A stretch of DNA of 64,000 bases from Chamaecrista fasciculata (taxonomy: Eukaryota; Streptophyta; Magnoliopsida; Fabales; Fabaceae). The DNA lies in NCBI GenBank assembly GCA_003254925.1, contig QANZ01042620.1:99439-163438 (forward strand), given 5' to 3'. Shown here in pieces: positions 23,018 through 34,800 of this stretch. Position 1 is the stretch's first letter. Each line of letters begins with the position of its first letter. The position numbers were made by a program, and so were the translations under genes. The notes beneath the pieces are model-generated. The model did not search any database. It saw only the letters and a program-made list of their open reading frames with translations, and was not told where the DNA came from.

Positions 23018-25431
23018 ATGGCTCCATTATCATCAAAACTTGGTTTCTTTCTCCTCTTGCTTTCTCTCCTAGATTTTGCAGCCAAGGCTCAACAAGAAAA
23101 CCAGTTTGTGTTTCATGGGTTCAATAATATTACTGAAAGTGATCTAATCCTTGAAGGAGCCACCATTATCAAATCCAGTGGTTTGCTTAAGCTCACAAAC
23201 AGATCATATGGCATCTCAGGCCATGCTTTCCATTTCAGACTCTTTCAATTTCAGATTCTCAATACAACAACTCAACAACATAAAGCTTCTTCCTTTAGCA
23301 CATCCTTTGTTTTCTCTATTGTCCCACCAAGCTCTAGCCATGGTGGCTATGGCCTTGCTTTCACCATTTCACCCCAAACCCATTTTCCAGATGCTGAACC
23401 AGGCCATTTTCTTGGCCTTTTTAACAACTCCACTGATGGGAATGCTTCAAATCACATTCTTGTAGTCGAGTTTGACACGGTATTACTAGTGTGTGTGTGT
23501 GTTTAGGAAGTTCAAATTTTTTCTTAGAGTTTTTTAAGAGATCTTTTAGTTCTTATATTTGTCCCAAAACTACAATTCAGTTTTTAAATATTGCAAATAT
23601 TCATTTTAGTCTCTCATTTTTATATAAATGTCAACTATATAGTCTTCAAGGATAATGTTTCAAAGACTAAATAGCTTACATTTTGTAAAAAAATCAGAGA
23701 CCAAACATTTATTTTTCCTCGATAACTAGAGACTAAATCGTAATTTTGCGACAATTACTTTTGTTCATCAAATATTTCATGTCTTGTTATTTTAATCTCA
23801 TAATTTGCGTACAGGTGAATGGCTACAGAGCTGAGGTTGACACAGAAGGGAACCATATTGGAGTGAATATCAATGGCATGAGTTCTAGCGTCTCCGAACC
23901 GGCTGCTTACTTTGAAGAAGGCAAAGAAGCTAAAAAGGAAGAGTTTAATCTGGAGAATTCAGAAGCTGTACAAGCTTGGATAGATTATGATGGTGACAAG
24001 AAAATCATAAATGTGACTGCTGTTCCTTTATCATCATCATCATCATCATCATCAAGAAAACCATCCAAACCACTCATATCTTATGCCATTGACCTTAAGG
24101 ATGTTCTGAAGGAAAACTCATACGTTGGTTTCTCAGCATCAACTGGGAAAAGTAAAGCAAGCTCCCATTACATTTTGGGGTGGAGCTTTTCAATGAATGG
24201 AATTGCTCCTTCACTCAATATCTCCAAGCTTCCAAAGCCACCACAAAAGGAGAAGGATTCAGTTTCCACTTCTTTCCCTTGGGTCAAATTTGTCATTGGA
24301 TTCTTGTCTGCTTTAACCTTAATCCTTTTGCTGTCTTTGTGTTGTGTAATGTTGTACAAGCGGTACACCCATTTTGAGACTCTTGAGGATTGGGAGCTAG
24401 ATTGTCCTCACAGGTTCAGATACAGAGATCTTCACATAGCAACAAAAGGGTTTAAAGATAGTGAGCTGATTGGAGTTGGAGGATATGGTGCTGTGTACAA
24501 AGGAGTCTTGCCTTCTTCAGGAACTGAGGTTGCTGTGAAAAAGCTTGTTCAAAGTCCAAACCAAGGAATGAGGGAATTTGCTGCAGAAATTGAAAGCCTA
24601 GGAAGATTAAGACACAAGAATCTTGTCAATCTTCAAGGATGGTGTAAGCAAAAGAATGATCTTCTTCTAATCTATGACTTCATCCCCAATGGAAGCCTTG
24701 ACTCACTCCTATTTAATCAAATTGGCCTTGTTCTGAATTGGGATCAAAGGTTCAATATCCTCAAAGGCATAGCCAATGGGCTATTGTATCTGCATGAAGA
24801 GTGGGAGCAAGTGGTGGTTCATAGAGACATAAAAACTAGCAATATCCTCATTGATGCAGATTTGAATGCTCGTTTGGGTGATTTTGGTCTAGCTAGGCTA
24901 TATGATCATGGAGAAATGTCATCACAGACAACCAATGTGGTTGGGACAATTGGGTATATTGCACCTGAGTTAACTCGCACAGGAAAGCCTTCTACAAGCT
25001 CTGATGTGTATGCATATGGGGTTTTGCTTCTTGAAGTTGCATGTGGAAGAAGGCCAATTGGGTCTTCTGGGCAATTTTTCTTGGTGGATTGGATTATCCA
25101 GAATCATAGTTTGGGTCAGATCCTTGAAGTGATTGACCCTAAGTTGAACTCAAATTATGTGGAGGAAGAGGTTGAACTGGTTCTGAAATTGGGTCTTTTG
25201 TGTGCTCAACATAATGCAGATTCAAGACCAACCATGAGACAAGTCACAAGATACTTGAATTTTGATGACTCTCTTCCTATAATTGGTGATTGGACAAGGA
25301 ATGATTCTGAGATTAGCAGAATGAGCTTTGGTTTCTTGGAAATGGTGTCTACTACAAGTCCTACCACAACTTCATTTCATTTGTCATCTGACATTAGCAT
25401 GAATAGTAGGTCTATAGAAGCTTGTAGATAG
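23018..25431 (+). CDS. L-type lectin receptor-like kinase (LecRK), copy 2
   Basis: Paralogue of the gene at 6805-9517, with the same design. Coding exons are 23018-23479 and 23815-25431, joined by a phase-0 GT-AG intron at the same codon (after the EFDT residues), for 692 aa. The signal peptide starts MAPLSSKLG and has a Leu-rich core. The lectin domain spans about 28-285 (FVFSIVPP, VQAWIDYDG, YVGFSAST). A transmembrane helix lies near 309-334. The kinase has a GVGGYG loop (374-379), the VAVK lysine (396), HRD (490-492) and DFG (510-512), so all catalytic residues are present. A Ser run in the lectin domain comes from a (TCA)n tract near 24030, also present in copy 1. The 335-bp intron is shorter than the 625-bp intron of copy 1. 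Confidence 0.93.
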
Positions 25432-25545
25432 CATATATAGAATCTTTTGGTATAATATGTTCTTTCTTTCTTTCATTTACTTTTCCTTGGTTTGTAAAGT
25501 TGATTTTAACTAAATGCATGTTCTACCACCAAAATGGCAGCCCTT

Positions 25546-25693
25546 ATGGTGTGTTTGGATAAGGTAAATTTAAGAAGAAAAATAATTCTTGGAGATAATT
25601 GAATTACCTTCTTTTATAATTTTGATATGTTTGAAAGACAATTACTTCCAAAAATTACTTTCCCTCCTAAATTTATCTTATCCAATCAGACTA
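25546..25693. mobile_element. Small MITE-like inverted repeat
   Basis: Left gtttggataaggtaaattta and right taaatttatcttatccaat are inverted copies about 100 bp apart. It lies 115 bp downstream of the LecRK2 stop codon, so it may fall in the 3' UTR. The tggtgtgtttgg start recalls PIF/Harbinger-type termini, but the target site is unclear. Confidence 0.5.
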
Positions 25694-25699
25694 TAAATG

Positions 25700-26918
25700 T
25701 TTTGTATTTTATATAATAGAACCATTTTAATCTTTTGACATTGAGCAACACATTGTACAGTTAATGTTTTGTTATTCCTTCTATTAGGGAAGGTTTCTCT
25801 CTTCTTATAAAAGGTTTTTTCCTTCTTTAGAGAGAGCTTTTTGGTTGTGCTAGCATTCTCTTCAAATCTCAATCTTATCATGTCAATAGGGCATTTGTGA
25901 AACTGATATTCTTCTGTCTTTACTGGTTTTTGCGTGTTGCTAATAGTATATATATAGGACAAGAAGTGATGTTTTTAATTAGATTTTGTGTACTACAAAT
26001 GGAAGATCAATTGTTGCTTGGTGAAATTCTTTTTCTTTTAATATGGTTTGTGAGAGTATCTATGTTCTCTCATTCCATATTATTTATCTTGGAGTACAGG
26101 TTTCTCTAAATTGAGATATATCATCTGTAATAGCTCCAATGATGTAGCACTCGGCATTTATTTTTCTTCTTTGACCAAAAATAAAAGATAAAGACGGAGC
26201 CCAAAAATATTCTCAGAATTGATTTATAAGTTTTAACGATATTTGATAACAAAATTAATTGAATCAATTAAGTCAGCAATTCAGTCAACAATTCTGATAC
26301 ACTGCACCAAGGGAGTATAGAGTGGCAGCTGCACCAAACATTTATTCAAAAAGGTGAATTATAGTTGAGAACCTGTCACTTGAGTTATTAATGTTCAAGG
26401 ACCCAATAACAATCATTAGAGGTTTAGAATTTTTATTTTTTTTATAACCAGTTTGGTATCGCTTAAACAAGATTGAGATCTCGTGAATGCAAATATTCTT
26501 GTTGAAAAACTCTCTTACCATAGTTAGGTGTACTACACAGATCGAATCTAGATTAATCACAACAAAACTTCAGAGATCGCGCAAACAACGAAAAACAATG
26601 GTTTAGATAGACATAGTAATGGACATGTAATAGTATTTCATCCTCTAAAGTGCTCAAGAATTCAATTATTTTCTTCTCTCTCATATATAATTGAAAGAGA
26701 AAATTGCAAATAACTCCCTTGAGCAGTTTGATATCGCTTAAACAAGATTTCAAGTTTGAGATATTGTGAATGCAGTTATTCTTGTTGAAAAACTCTCATA
26801 TCATAGTCAAGTGCACGACACAACCAAAAAAAAATGGTTAATTGACATATGATAGTATTTGATCCTCTAAATTGTTCAAGAATTCAATTATTTTCTTCAC
26901 TCTCATATATAATTAAAA
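25700..26918. other. Intergenic DNA with a local duplication
   Basis: No gene is visible. Two related blocks (about 26445-26660 and 26725-26900) share gcttaaacaagatt, ttcttgttgaaaaactctc and gttcaagaattcaattatttt, an imperfect tandem duplication. It has no recognisable coding content. Confidence 0.5.
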
Positions 26919-27447
26919 GGGAAAAATGCAAATGGTCCCTTCAATTATAGTTTAAATGCAACTAGCACCCTTAAACTATGGTTTATATGCAAATAACCCC
27001 ATAAACTACAAAACTTAACAAATCCCCTCCTTCAACTATGGTCTAGTTGTAAATAAAACCTTAAACTTTAAAATTTAACAAATAACCCATTAACATTTCA
27101 CAATCTTTTAAATTTTAGCATCTTTGAATTAATATTTTGGTAGAGGCGAAAGATTAAAAAACAATTAAATCTGTATACATAAATATAAGATGTGAGAACT
27201 GAGAACTATGTGCAAAATAAGAGTTAAATACAATGTTGTGAAATGAGAATATTTACTAAATTGTATAGTTCAAAGGGATAATTTACTATTACACCATAGT
27301 AGAAGGAAGGTATTTATAAGGTTTTATAGTATAGAGGGTTATTTTCAATTAGACCATAGTTTAACAAGGCTATTTGCTACATTTAGAAGTTGATGGGGCC
27401 ATTTTTCAACTAGGCCATAGCTGAAAGGAGTTATTTGTATTTTTCCC
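26919..27447. mobile_element. 529-bp Mutator-like MITE with exact 9-bp target duplication
   Basis: The element begins gggaaaaatgcaaat and ends atttgtatttttccc. Subterminal inverted words include aactatggt / accatagtt. The 9-mer taattaaaa flanks it exactly (26910-26918 and 27448-27456). It has no coding content. Confidence 0.8.
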
Positions 27448-27808
27448 TAATTAAAATTAGTTTTGAAGTTTTGAGTTGAAGTGATGTTTAAGAATAATCA
27501 CAATGAATTCAGTTATTAAAGGTGTGATTAGCAAGTATTCAAGTGAATCTTTGAACAAACTTATTCAATATCCCATATTTTGTGACAGATGACGAATATG
27601 ATCCTTCTAAAATAATTTATTTTCAGATCCTAAATTCTTATTCTCCCTTAATCAAATACTGAAATGACACTCTTGAAGTAGCAGAATGGAGCCAATGCCA
27701 CCATATTGAGTTGATTTTTCTAACACGCTAATGAACTTCTCAAGCATTGGTATACAGAATGTGCAAGCAGGTAAAAGAAAATAGAAGGATAACGTATATA
27801 AAGAACAA

Positions 27809-28068
27809 GAGTAAACTAACATTTTAATCTCTAGATTATATCGTCGCTGTCATTTTAGTCCTTGATTTTTTGAAATGCTTGATTTAGTTCCCAAAAACTC
27901 ATGACTCATTGCAAATCAGTCCTTTTATGAATATCTTACCGCTATACAACTCAATCCCTATAGCCTAGAGGAACTAAATTGCAACGAGTCATAATTTAGA
28001 TCAATTATTTCAAAAATCTAAGAACTAAACTAACAACGCTTGTATAATTCAGGGATTATAGTTTACTC
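27809..28068. mobile_element. 260-bp MITE with exact 10-bp target duplication
   Basis: The termini gagtaaact and agtttactc are exact inverses, followed by inverted tagtcc/ggacta-type words. taaagaacaa flanks the element on both sides (27799-27808 and 28069-28078). It sits 75 bp downstream of the DUF688 gene's stop codon on that gene's strand. A relative lies in the LecRK1 intron. Confidence 0.8.
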
Positions 28069-28143
28069 TAAAGAACAACTAGTGGATCAAATTAATAAGT
28101 ATAATAATATACCAAATCAGGATGAAATATTCATAAAGTATGT

Positions 28144-28983
28144 TCACATTTTGTACAGTGCTTCTTGTGAGCTGATCTTCTGATGCTTCTTGTGTTCATG
28201 CTGCTTCTGCATAGTTGTACTGGAAGAGCATGGCAGAATAGGGTTCTTCATAGCACAAAGCTTATGCTTCAATCTCCATGGAAATAGTATTTCCAAGCCA
28301 CATCCCTTTGGTGAAGAAGCAACATAAGAAGAAGCCTCAAGATAGGCACTACTAGAACTATCACAAACCTTATTATTGTCCATCATCATCATAGGCTTGG
28401 AAAATTCTAAAGCAGATGATGCAGCCAAAGCAGTAGCATCAGGAAGAAATCTTTTGATCAGATAATTTGGAGACTGATTCCCATTGTGATTATTAGAATC
28501 TTGTGCAAGCTTCAATATTAAGCCTTCATTCCTGCTTTTCCTTCTCACTTTCTCTGTTTTCTGGACAATGTCTAATGCCTCAGACAGTGAGAAGACTTCC
28601 ATAGCATCTGATAAAAAATCACTGTTAAACTTTTCATTATCATCACTATCATCATCATCATCATATGCTGCAAGATCATCATCATCATCATCATCCCCAT
28701 AAGCTTCATGAAGATCAGCTGATAGTTCTTTATTTTCTTGATTCCAAAGGCAAGGAGGTGGTCTTAACCTTGGTGTTTCTTCCTCATCATGATGAACATA
28801 TTTTGGAGTGCCTGCAGATTTTTCCCATGAAAATGGAACTCTTTCATCTCTTGTGTTTTGTACTCTATCAGAAACAACTATATTGAGGCGTTTTGTAGAC
28901 AAAAGAGGTTTATTGAAGTCCAATTTTCTGGGACATTTCAAATCCATGGCCTCTAGATGTGCTTGTTGTTCCTCCATATTCAA
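28144..28983 (-). CDS. DUF688 family protein
   Basis: A single-exon gene of 279 aa. The visible signature is that of the plant DUF688 family (function unknown): an N-terminal VPFSWEKSAGTPK motif, PPPCLW near residue 78, an acidic Asp-rich stretch (about 96-116), YLIKRFLPDATALAASSAL near the middle, and a C-terminal CGLEILFPWRLKHKLC block. No signal peptide or membrane segment is visible, so a soluble protein is likely. The first ATG (28983) and a second three codons later (MEEQQ) are both possible starts. The Asp run is encoded by a (CAT/ATC)n-type tract that may vary in length between individuals. Family assignment is from the motifs; no role is claimed. Confidence 0.85.
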   Translation of the reverse strand: MNMEEQQAHLEAMDLKCPRKLDFNKPLLSTKRLNIVVSDRVQNTRDERVPFSWEKSAGTPKYVHHDEEETPRLRPPPCLWNQENKELSADLHEAYGDDDDDDDLAAYDDDDDSDDNEKFNSDFLSDAMEVFSLSEALDIVQKTEKVRRKSRNEGLILKLAQDSNNHNGNQSPNYLIKRFLPDATALAASSALEFSKPMMMMDNNKVCDSSSSAYLEASSYVASSPKGCGLEILFPWRLKHKLCAMKNPILPCSSSTTMQKQHEHKKHQKISSQEALYKM

Positions 28984-29376
28984 TTGGCTAGAGGGCTCTT
29001 CAATAGCCTAAAAGAAGTATCTCAGATAATATGCTTGACCAAAAAAAAGTGACTTTACATCTTTTTAAGTTGGTTGGGGAATAAATAGAAGCAGATGAAG
29101 AAGATATGGGTATCTCGTGCAAATCATTAAAAAAGTTCTTTTACTTTAAAATGGTCACAGGTGGGTTTGAAAAGTGCCATACATGTATGAAGAGATTCTA
29201 GAGAAACAAGGAGACACAGCATCAAAGGTGAAGTAACCTCATGGAATTACAATATTACTACTCTGAATAATAAAATGAGGAATCTGGGTCTAACTGATAC
29301 TTATTGCCACAAAAAGATCTTATATAAAATGAAAAACGAAAATTCTTTTAGGTATAGTGAATCCATATAAAATACA
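28984..29376 (-). other. 5' flank of the DUF688 gene
   Basis: The putative promoter and 5' UTR region on -. No unambiguous TATA box was identified. Confidence 0.4.
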
Positions 29377-29729
29377 AGTCAAAACTTTATTTTGGTTCTC
29401 AAATTATAAGATGAATTCTATTTTAGGTCCTCAAACTTTTCCACTTGTTCTACTCTTGGTCCAAAACATGATTCTATTTGGTTTATGACTTTATCTCTAA
29501 GGTAGACTCCTGATCTCAATAATTTGTTTCTCATGTGTCATAATAAGTGAGTTAGTAGAGAAAGAAAAGAAAATCTTACTTCTTTGCCTAAAAAGTAAGA
29601 TTTTTTTTTCTCTCTTTGTCAACTCACTTAAAATCACGTTTTGGACTAACAGTTAAACAAATAGAAAAGTTTAAGGATCAAAATGAAATTTATCCTATAA
29701 TTTGAGGATCAAAATAAGATTTTAACCTG
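29377..29729. repeat. MITE-like inverted repeat
   Basis: Arms 29377-29443 and about 29665-29729 are inverted copies, with aaattataagatgaattc facing tcctataatttgaggatc. The centre holds two facing aaatctta/taagattt segments. A target duplication was not resolved. Confidence 0.5.
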
Positions 29730-31858
29730 AAATATATAAACATATCTGAAGTAAATCGCATTGAAAAATATATCTGCCACATTTATGTCTTTTTAAATTT
29801 ATACGTATCATTATAAACCAAATTCATCTACGAATCTCAAAATATCTGTCGTCTTTGTGATTCTTGTCAACTTTATGCATCTAGATGGTCAAGTAAAACT
29901 GCAAAAGAAAAATAAATAAAAACCTAAAAGAATCACTTTTCCATTGGTGCTGGGTTTCATGAAAGTGGGATGTAACTTATAAAGCTAGCAAGATATTAGT
30001 CTTATCATCTGTCAAGTCTCTTAAAATTTGAACATAAAAAGGTGGGCATCATCATAGAGAACATGCATGAGAGTGAGTTAAAGGGACCCATCAATCTCAA
30101 AACCAAGCAATCATATAATCCACCCATGTTTGGTACCACACTCCCACTTCAGGGTGAGATATGGGCAAGTCTGTGACATGGAGGATGATAGAACACACAT
30201 GTTGGCATTGATTTCATCTCATTGGCACCAAAAGAATCCAAAAGTTTCTATTTTGAACAAAACAAGAGTTAGCAGAGAGACTTGGTTGCCTGCCATATCT
30301 ATCTATACTATATTATATGGCTTCACTCCTTTATGATTGGTCAAAATTATTGAATTAAAAAATTAAAAAAGAAAAAAAAATCACCCACTTTTCTAGCCCA
30401 CGTTCATTCTTATGTAAAAAAGAAATTACTCATGTTCATTCTCATTAAGTCAAAATTTTTAATTAGTCCCAAATGTATTAGGAAATTTCAAATTGGTCCC
30501 AAACTTACTCATTTATCAATATAAAAACTTTATATAATCTTTAACTTTAAATCAATTCAAACATTATATGGGCACGCCAAGCCCCTAGTATATATATATA
30601 TATATATATATGAAGTTATCATTCAATATACATTGGATTATCAAAAATGACATTAGGTGTCTGCCATTGATTTTTAGCAAACATACAAACTATTCTCTAA
30701 AATATACACGAGTTAATATCTCAATACTTAAAAATTTAATTTACACTCTTTAAAAAGTTGTTAAACTAATATATTTTAATCTCTTTGTTCCCACAAATTA
30801 ATCCCTAAAAATTGAGTTTAAAAGACTAAGCTATATTGTCTCCACAATTTTCAAAGATTAAAGTGTATAAACTATACTTTCAGGGACTAGGTTGCTAACT
30901 CTTCTATCTTTCAGAACCTTAGTCCAATAAAAAATTAAAAACATAACTATGTGAAAGAATATTCTTTAAATAACTAATCATGTGGTACTATTTGCGGGGT
31001 GTGTGTGCGTTGTGTATGCACTTATCACATTGATATGTGAGAAAAGAGAACTTAAAAACAAACACTTAACAAGTTATCTCTATGATAAAGAAAAGATAGT
31101 AATGTCTAAAGCTATCAGGTAGGCTTCATTAGCTAAGCTCAATCGACATGGCTGAGCTCTAAATTATCAAAAAAACTTCTCACAAGGCAATGTTAAGACT
31201 CCAGATTCTAACAACATATATTACCAACATAAATGAACTGGGTCAGATGGAAAGAAAGTCTCATAGTTGGGTAAATATATAGCTTCTCCGAAGAGAACTT
31301 CTCACACATAAACCAATAAAAAGAGTCTGCGAGTGAGAAAATTGTGTTTATACAACAGTGACAAGATTGTGAATAAGAAAACGTTACAACACTGCATTTG
31401 CTCAGCCAAAAATATATAGTGATAAAATATCTAAATTGAAGACTGACATAACAAATCGACTTTTCATGTACATGCTTCGTCTAACTGATTTAATTTATCA
31501 CCACTATTCTTGCTGGTGTGGTGCAATGGAACATAGCAGTGACAGTTCTCTGCACTACTTGAACCATTAGCTGACAAAACCGTAACCAATTACTTCTATT
31601 TACAAGCTAGCTTGCTCCTCTACTTCGCCTTCTGCATGAATCCAATTGACCTTTTCAATTTTTGTCATTCCCTTCTGCTTCTGCTTCCAGAAGACAGGCC
31701 TAAGAGATATAGACCATTCTTTTTCTGGGAGAAAAAAACCTATAGATATAATAATACAATGATTACCAGGCTTTCATGTGTGAAAGTACTGCATGGCAAG
31801 AATAGGCTTGTTCCCAAAGAGATCACAGCGAAAACATTATTACTGATTTCCGATTCAC
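29730..31858. other. Intergenic DNA between the DUF688 and ETO1-like genes
   Basis: No gene is visible. The block at 30120-30310 is less AT-rich and non-repetitive and could be regulatory. An (AT)n tract lies at about 30590-30612. The last few hundred bases before 31859 should contain the 3' UTR of the ETO1-like gene. Confidence 0.45.
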
Positions 31859-34800
31859 TCACTTCTGCTCTTTAATCCCATCTCTTGCTTTATTACAAAG
31901 CTCAAGCGTCTCAGCATGGCCAGGATCAAGGCAAAGGGCTGCTTCACAGTCTCGCACAGTAGAAGCATAATCACCCATTGATTCATAAAATGCTGCTCGA
32001 AGATGTAAAAGTTGAAGATCGGGTTTAAAAGCAATTGCCCTTGTAAGCTCTTCTATTGCCTCAGCTTCCTTGTGATCATCCATTAAAACTGGTAGAGACA
32101 TAGTTCTCATGTTAAAACTCGAAAAAATTTTAGAATACTGAAGCATACATTATCACGATTACAATGTTCAATTGCAATAACTGTAGCAATTAACAAGTAT
32201 TTCAACATGTACCAAAAGTAAATGCAGAATGAACAAGAATAGACAAAAAACGAAAACAGCATTGGACCTCTGGGAATTTTAGTTATTATTTATTACACAA
32301 GGATAAGCTCAAAACTCTGTTTTCTATTAGGAACCATTAGCAATAATGGGATTTGAAACCATATTGGAAGTATGAGATTCTATGGGGGAATTTCAGAGAC
32401 CTTGGGCTCTCCAATCTAACAAGCTACTTTTTTAGAGAGGTCTCCCAAAGTTTCCAATAATAATAGTCTGGTTCAAGTAGTGACACTAGTGTTACAAAGT
32501 TTGCCCCAAGACTGGAAAGATAGAGAAAAACCGAAAAGCCAATTTGCACAGGCGTCAGGGTGCTGGACCATGGCAGAATTTTAGGATCCAATTACAAGGG
32601 GTATGGAACTTAAGTCTGACATTGAAAGTAAATCAAAGTATGGAATTCCGATGTGAAGTTTATCAGGACATTGGGCTCTCTAACTTCAAGAAGTAACTTC
32701 TAAGATCTGTCATTCCTTTTCTACTATAAGCGTGCAACTGCCACCACCACTGCCACATTATTTTAAAATCTACAATGTTTTTAAGGAATCTTCATAATTA
32801 CTAACACAATTGAACAAAAAGTGCATGTATGGAAGCTAATGTCTTTATGCAATCCCTAGATTAAACTACAAGAAACTAAAACAAGTAGTGCTGCAGACTC
32901 AAATGTGTAGACGGTAGAGCTGGAGTTTATAAACGAGAAAAGGAAGACGGTTTTTCCGTAGAAATAATTATATCATTAACTGGAAAGGCACAAATGGCAC
33001 TGCAAGACTATAGCATCGTAGATGAAGATTTATAAGACAGACTACGCAGCCCAAATTGTTTTCCAAGCTAAACATAAACTTGTCTTGCATGGAATATTAC
33101 AATAATTTTTCATGCAGTTAATTTTACGAAATAAAAAGAACTGCAGAAAAAAGGAGGAACTAAAACTAAATTCAGGGAACACAGTATTTTGGCTATGAAG
33201 AGAATGTATTGAAGAATAATTAACAGGTTAAGAAATTGAGAACCAAAAAGTTAATGTGCCCGGTCTGATACTGCAGAAGAAATTAGATCATGAAACTTGA
33301 AAGCATATGCCACACAGAAGCCTGGGACATTAGCTCAAGCTTCACTTTCCAAAGTATTTAAGTGCAGCACTATTTTGCAAAAAAGACCAAATATCCCAAG
33401 CAAACAACAAGGGCAGCAGGATACAAGGAATTTAGTGGCAATACATAAGATGGAGTGGAAAATCTAATAGTTTGAACTTGGCAAGAAAGAAGATGCAAGG
33501 TAAAGATAATCGAGAAATCACATAGAAGGATAAAAAAACCATGTTAAAAGATGGGAAAATACCTGAGGAAGTGAAGAACACCTAATAAGTAAAAATTTGA
33601 TTCATATATCCAAAACAAAATTTTCAATCAAGTTTGATCATGTTGTTTTACAAAACCAGAGTACAGGAAATCATCTATTTACTGGGATTCAAATGATTAC
33701 AAAACTGCCATAGCTATAACAGATGTAGGAAACACTAGAACAATCACAACCCAAGTTCCTACCCAACCCAACCAGTCACCAGTCACCACCAAAATAATGT
33801 TCGAAATAATAAAAAGATCAGCTTATGGAATTTACCTGCTGCCCTATATCTGTAAGGATATGTCCTTAGGGGATCCAACTGTGTTGCCATACTAAGATCA
33901 CTCTTTGCCATGTCACGGTCACAGTATTCTGAACGCTTCTCATAAGCTGATGCATTATTTCGGGCCTTTTCTATTAGCTTTGTCATCTCATCATATGCAT
34001 CTTTGCGTTGATTTTTAAGATGATATACCCGGGCCAGACCTTGATGTGCTCGTGTATGCTTGATGTTGAGTGCATTGATGTAGCAGTCAGCAGCAAGTTC
34101 CAGCTTATCAGAATCTACATAGACACTTCCTAGATTATTTAGTGCCTACAACGCAAAAGAAAACCCCACAATATACTGTTTCAGCACAAAGATCAAGTTA
34201 ATATGCTTAAATCTGAAAAAACAAGATAACACTCACTTGCCCTTTCCGCAGACCATCTGAAGGGCATCTAAGTGCTTCCTCCAAAAGATGGATGACATAC
34301 TTCGAGGACTCTGGATCAAGGCTTGAATCTGCTAATGCATAAGCCTTAAGAAAGAACGCTTCAAATGATCTTTGGATAGAAATTGACTCTTCAGCCTTTG
34401 CTAATGCTTCTTCACGATGGCCAGTGTCATACATTATCCATCCTTCATAGACAAGCCTTTCATGATCAGAAGTAGAATAATTTCTAGCCAGCCGCAAGCT
34501 CCGCATGGCTGCCTTCTGACAATTTAACCTGAAAGATTCAGAAATATCAATACACACAATGAAAAGGGTCATACATGCATTATTATGAAAGAAGACCGAA
34601 AAAATAATACAACCCAGAGAAGGTACACACTTCCAACTAATACTTGAGAGGAGATATAAGTTTCCACTTTTCTTATAGCCACAGAAGCAGCAATAACAAA
34701 TCAAAGAGAATGGCATATATTAAAACTAATAGTAATAGTAGCATAAAACAAAGGAAGGAAGCAACTCTTATTCACAGAAACAACTCAGTAGCATATGCTG

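Noticed and set aside
30130..30336. 68-aa ORF in a moderately GC-rich intergenic block
   Set aside because: No recognisable domain, no promoter or splice support; kept only as possible regulatory DNA.
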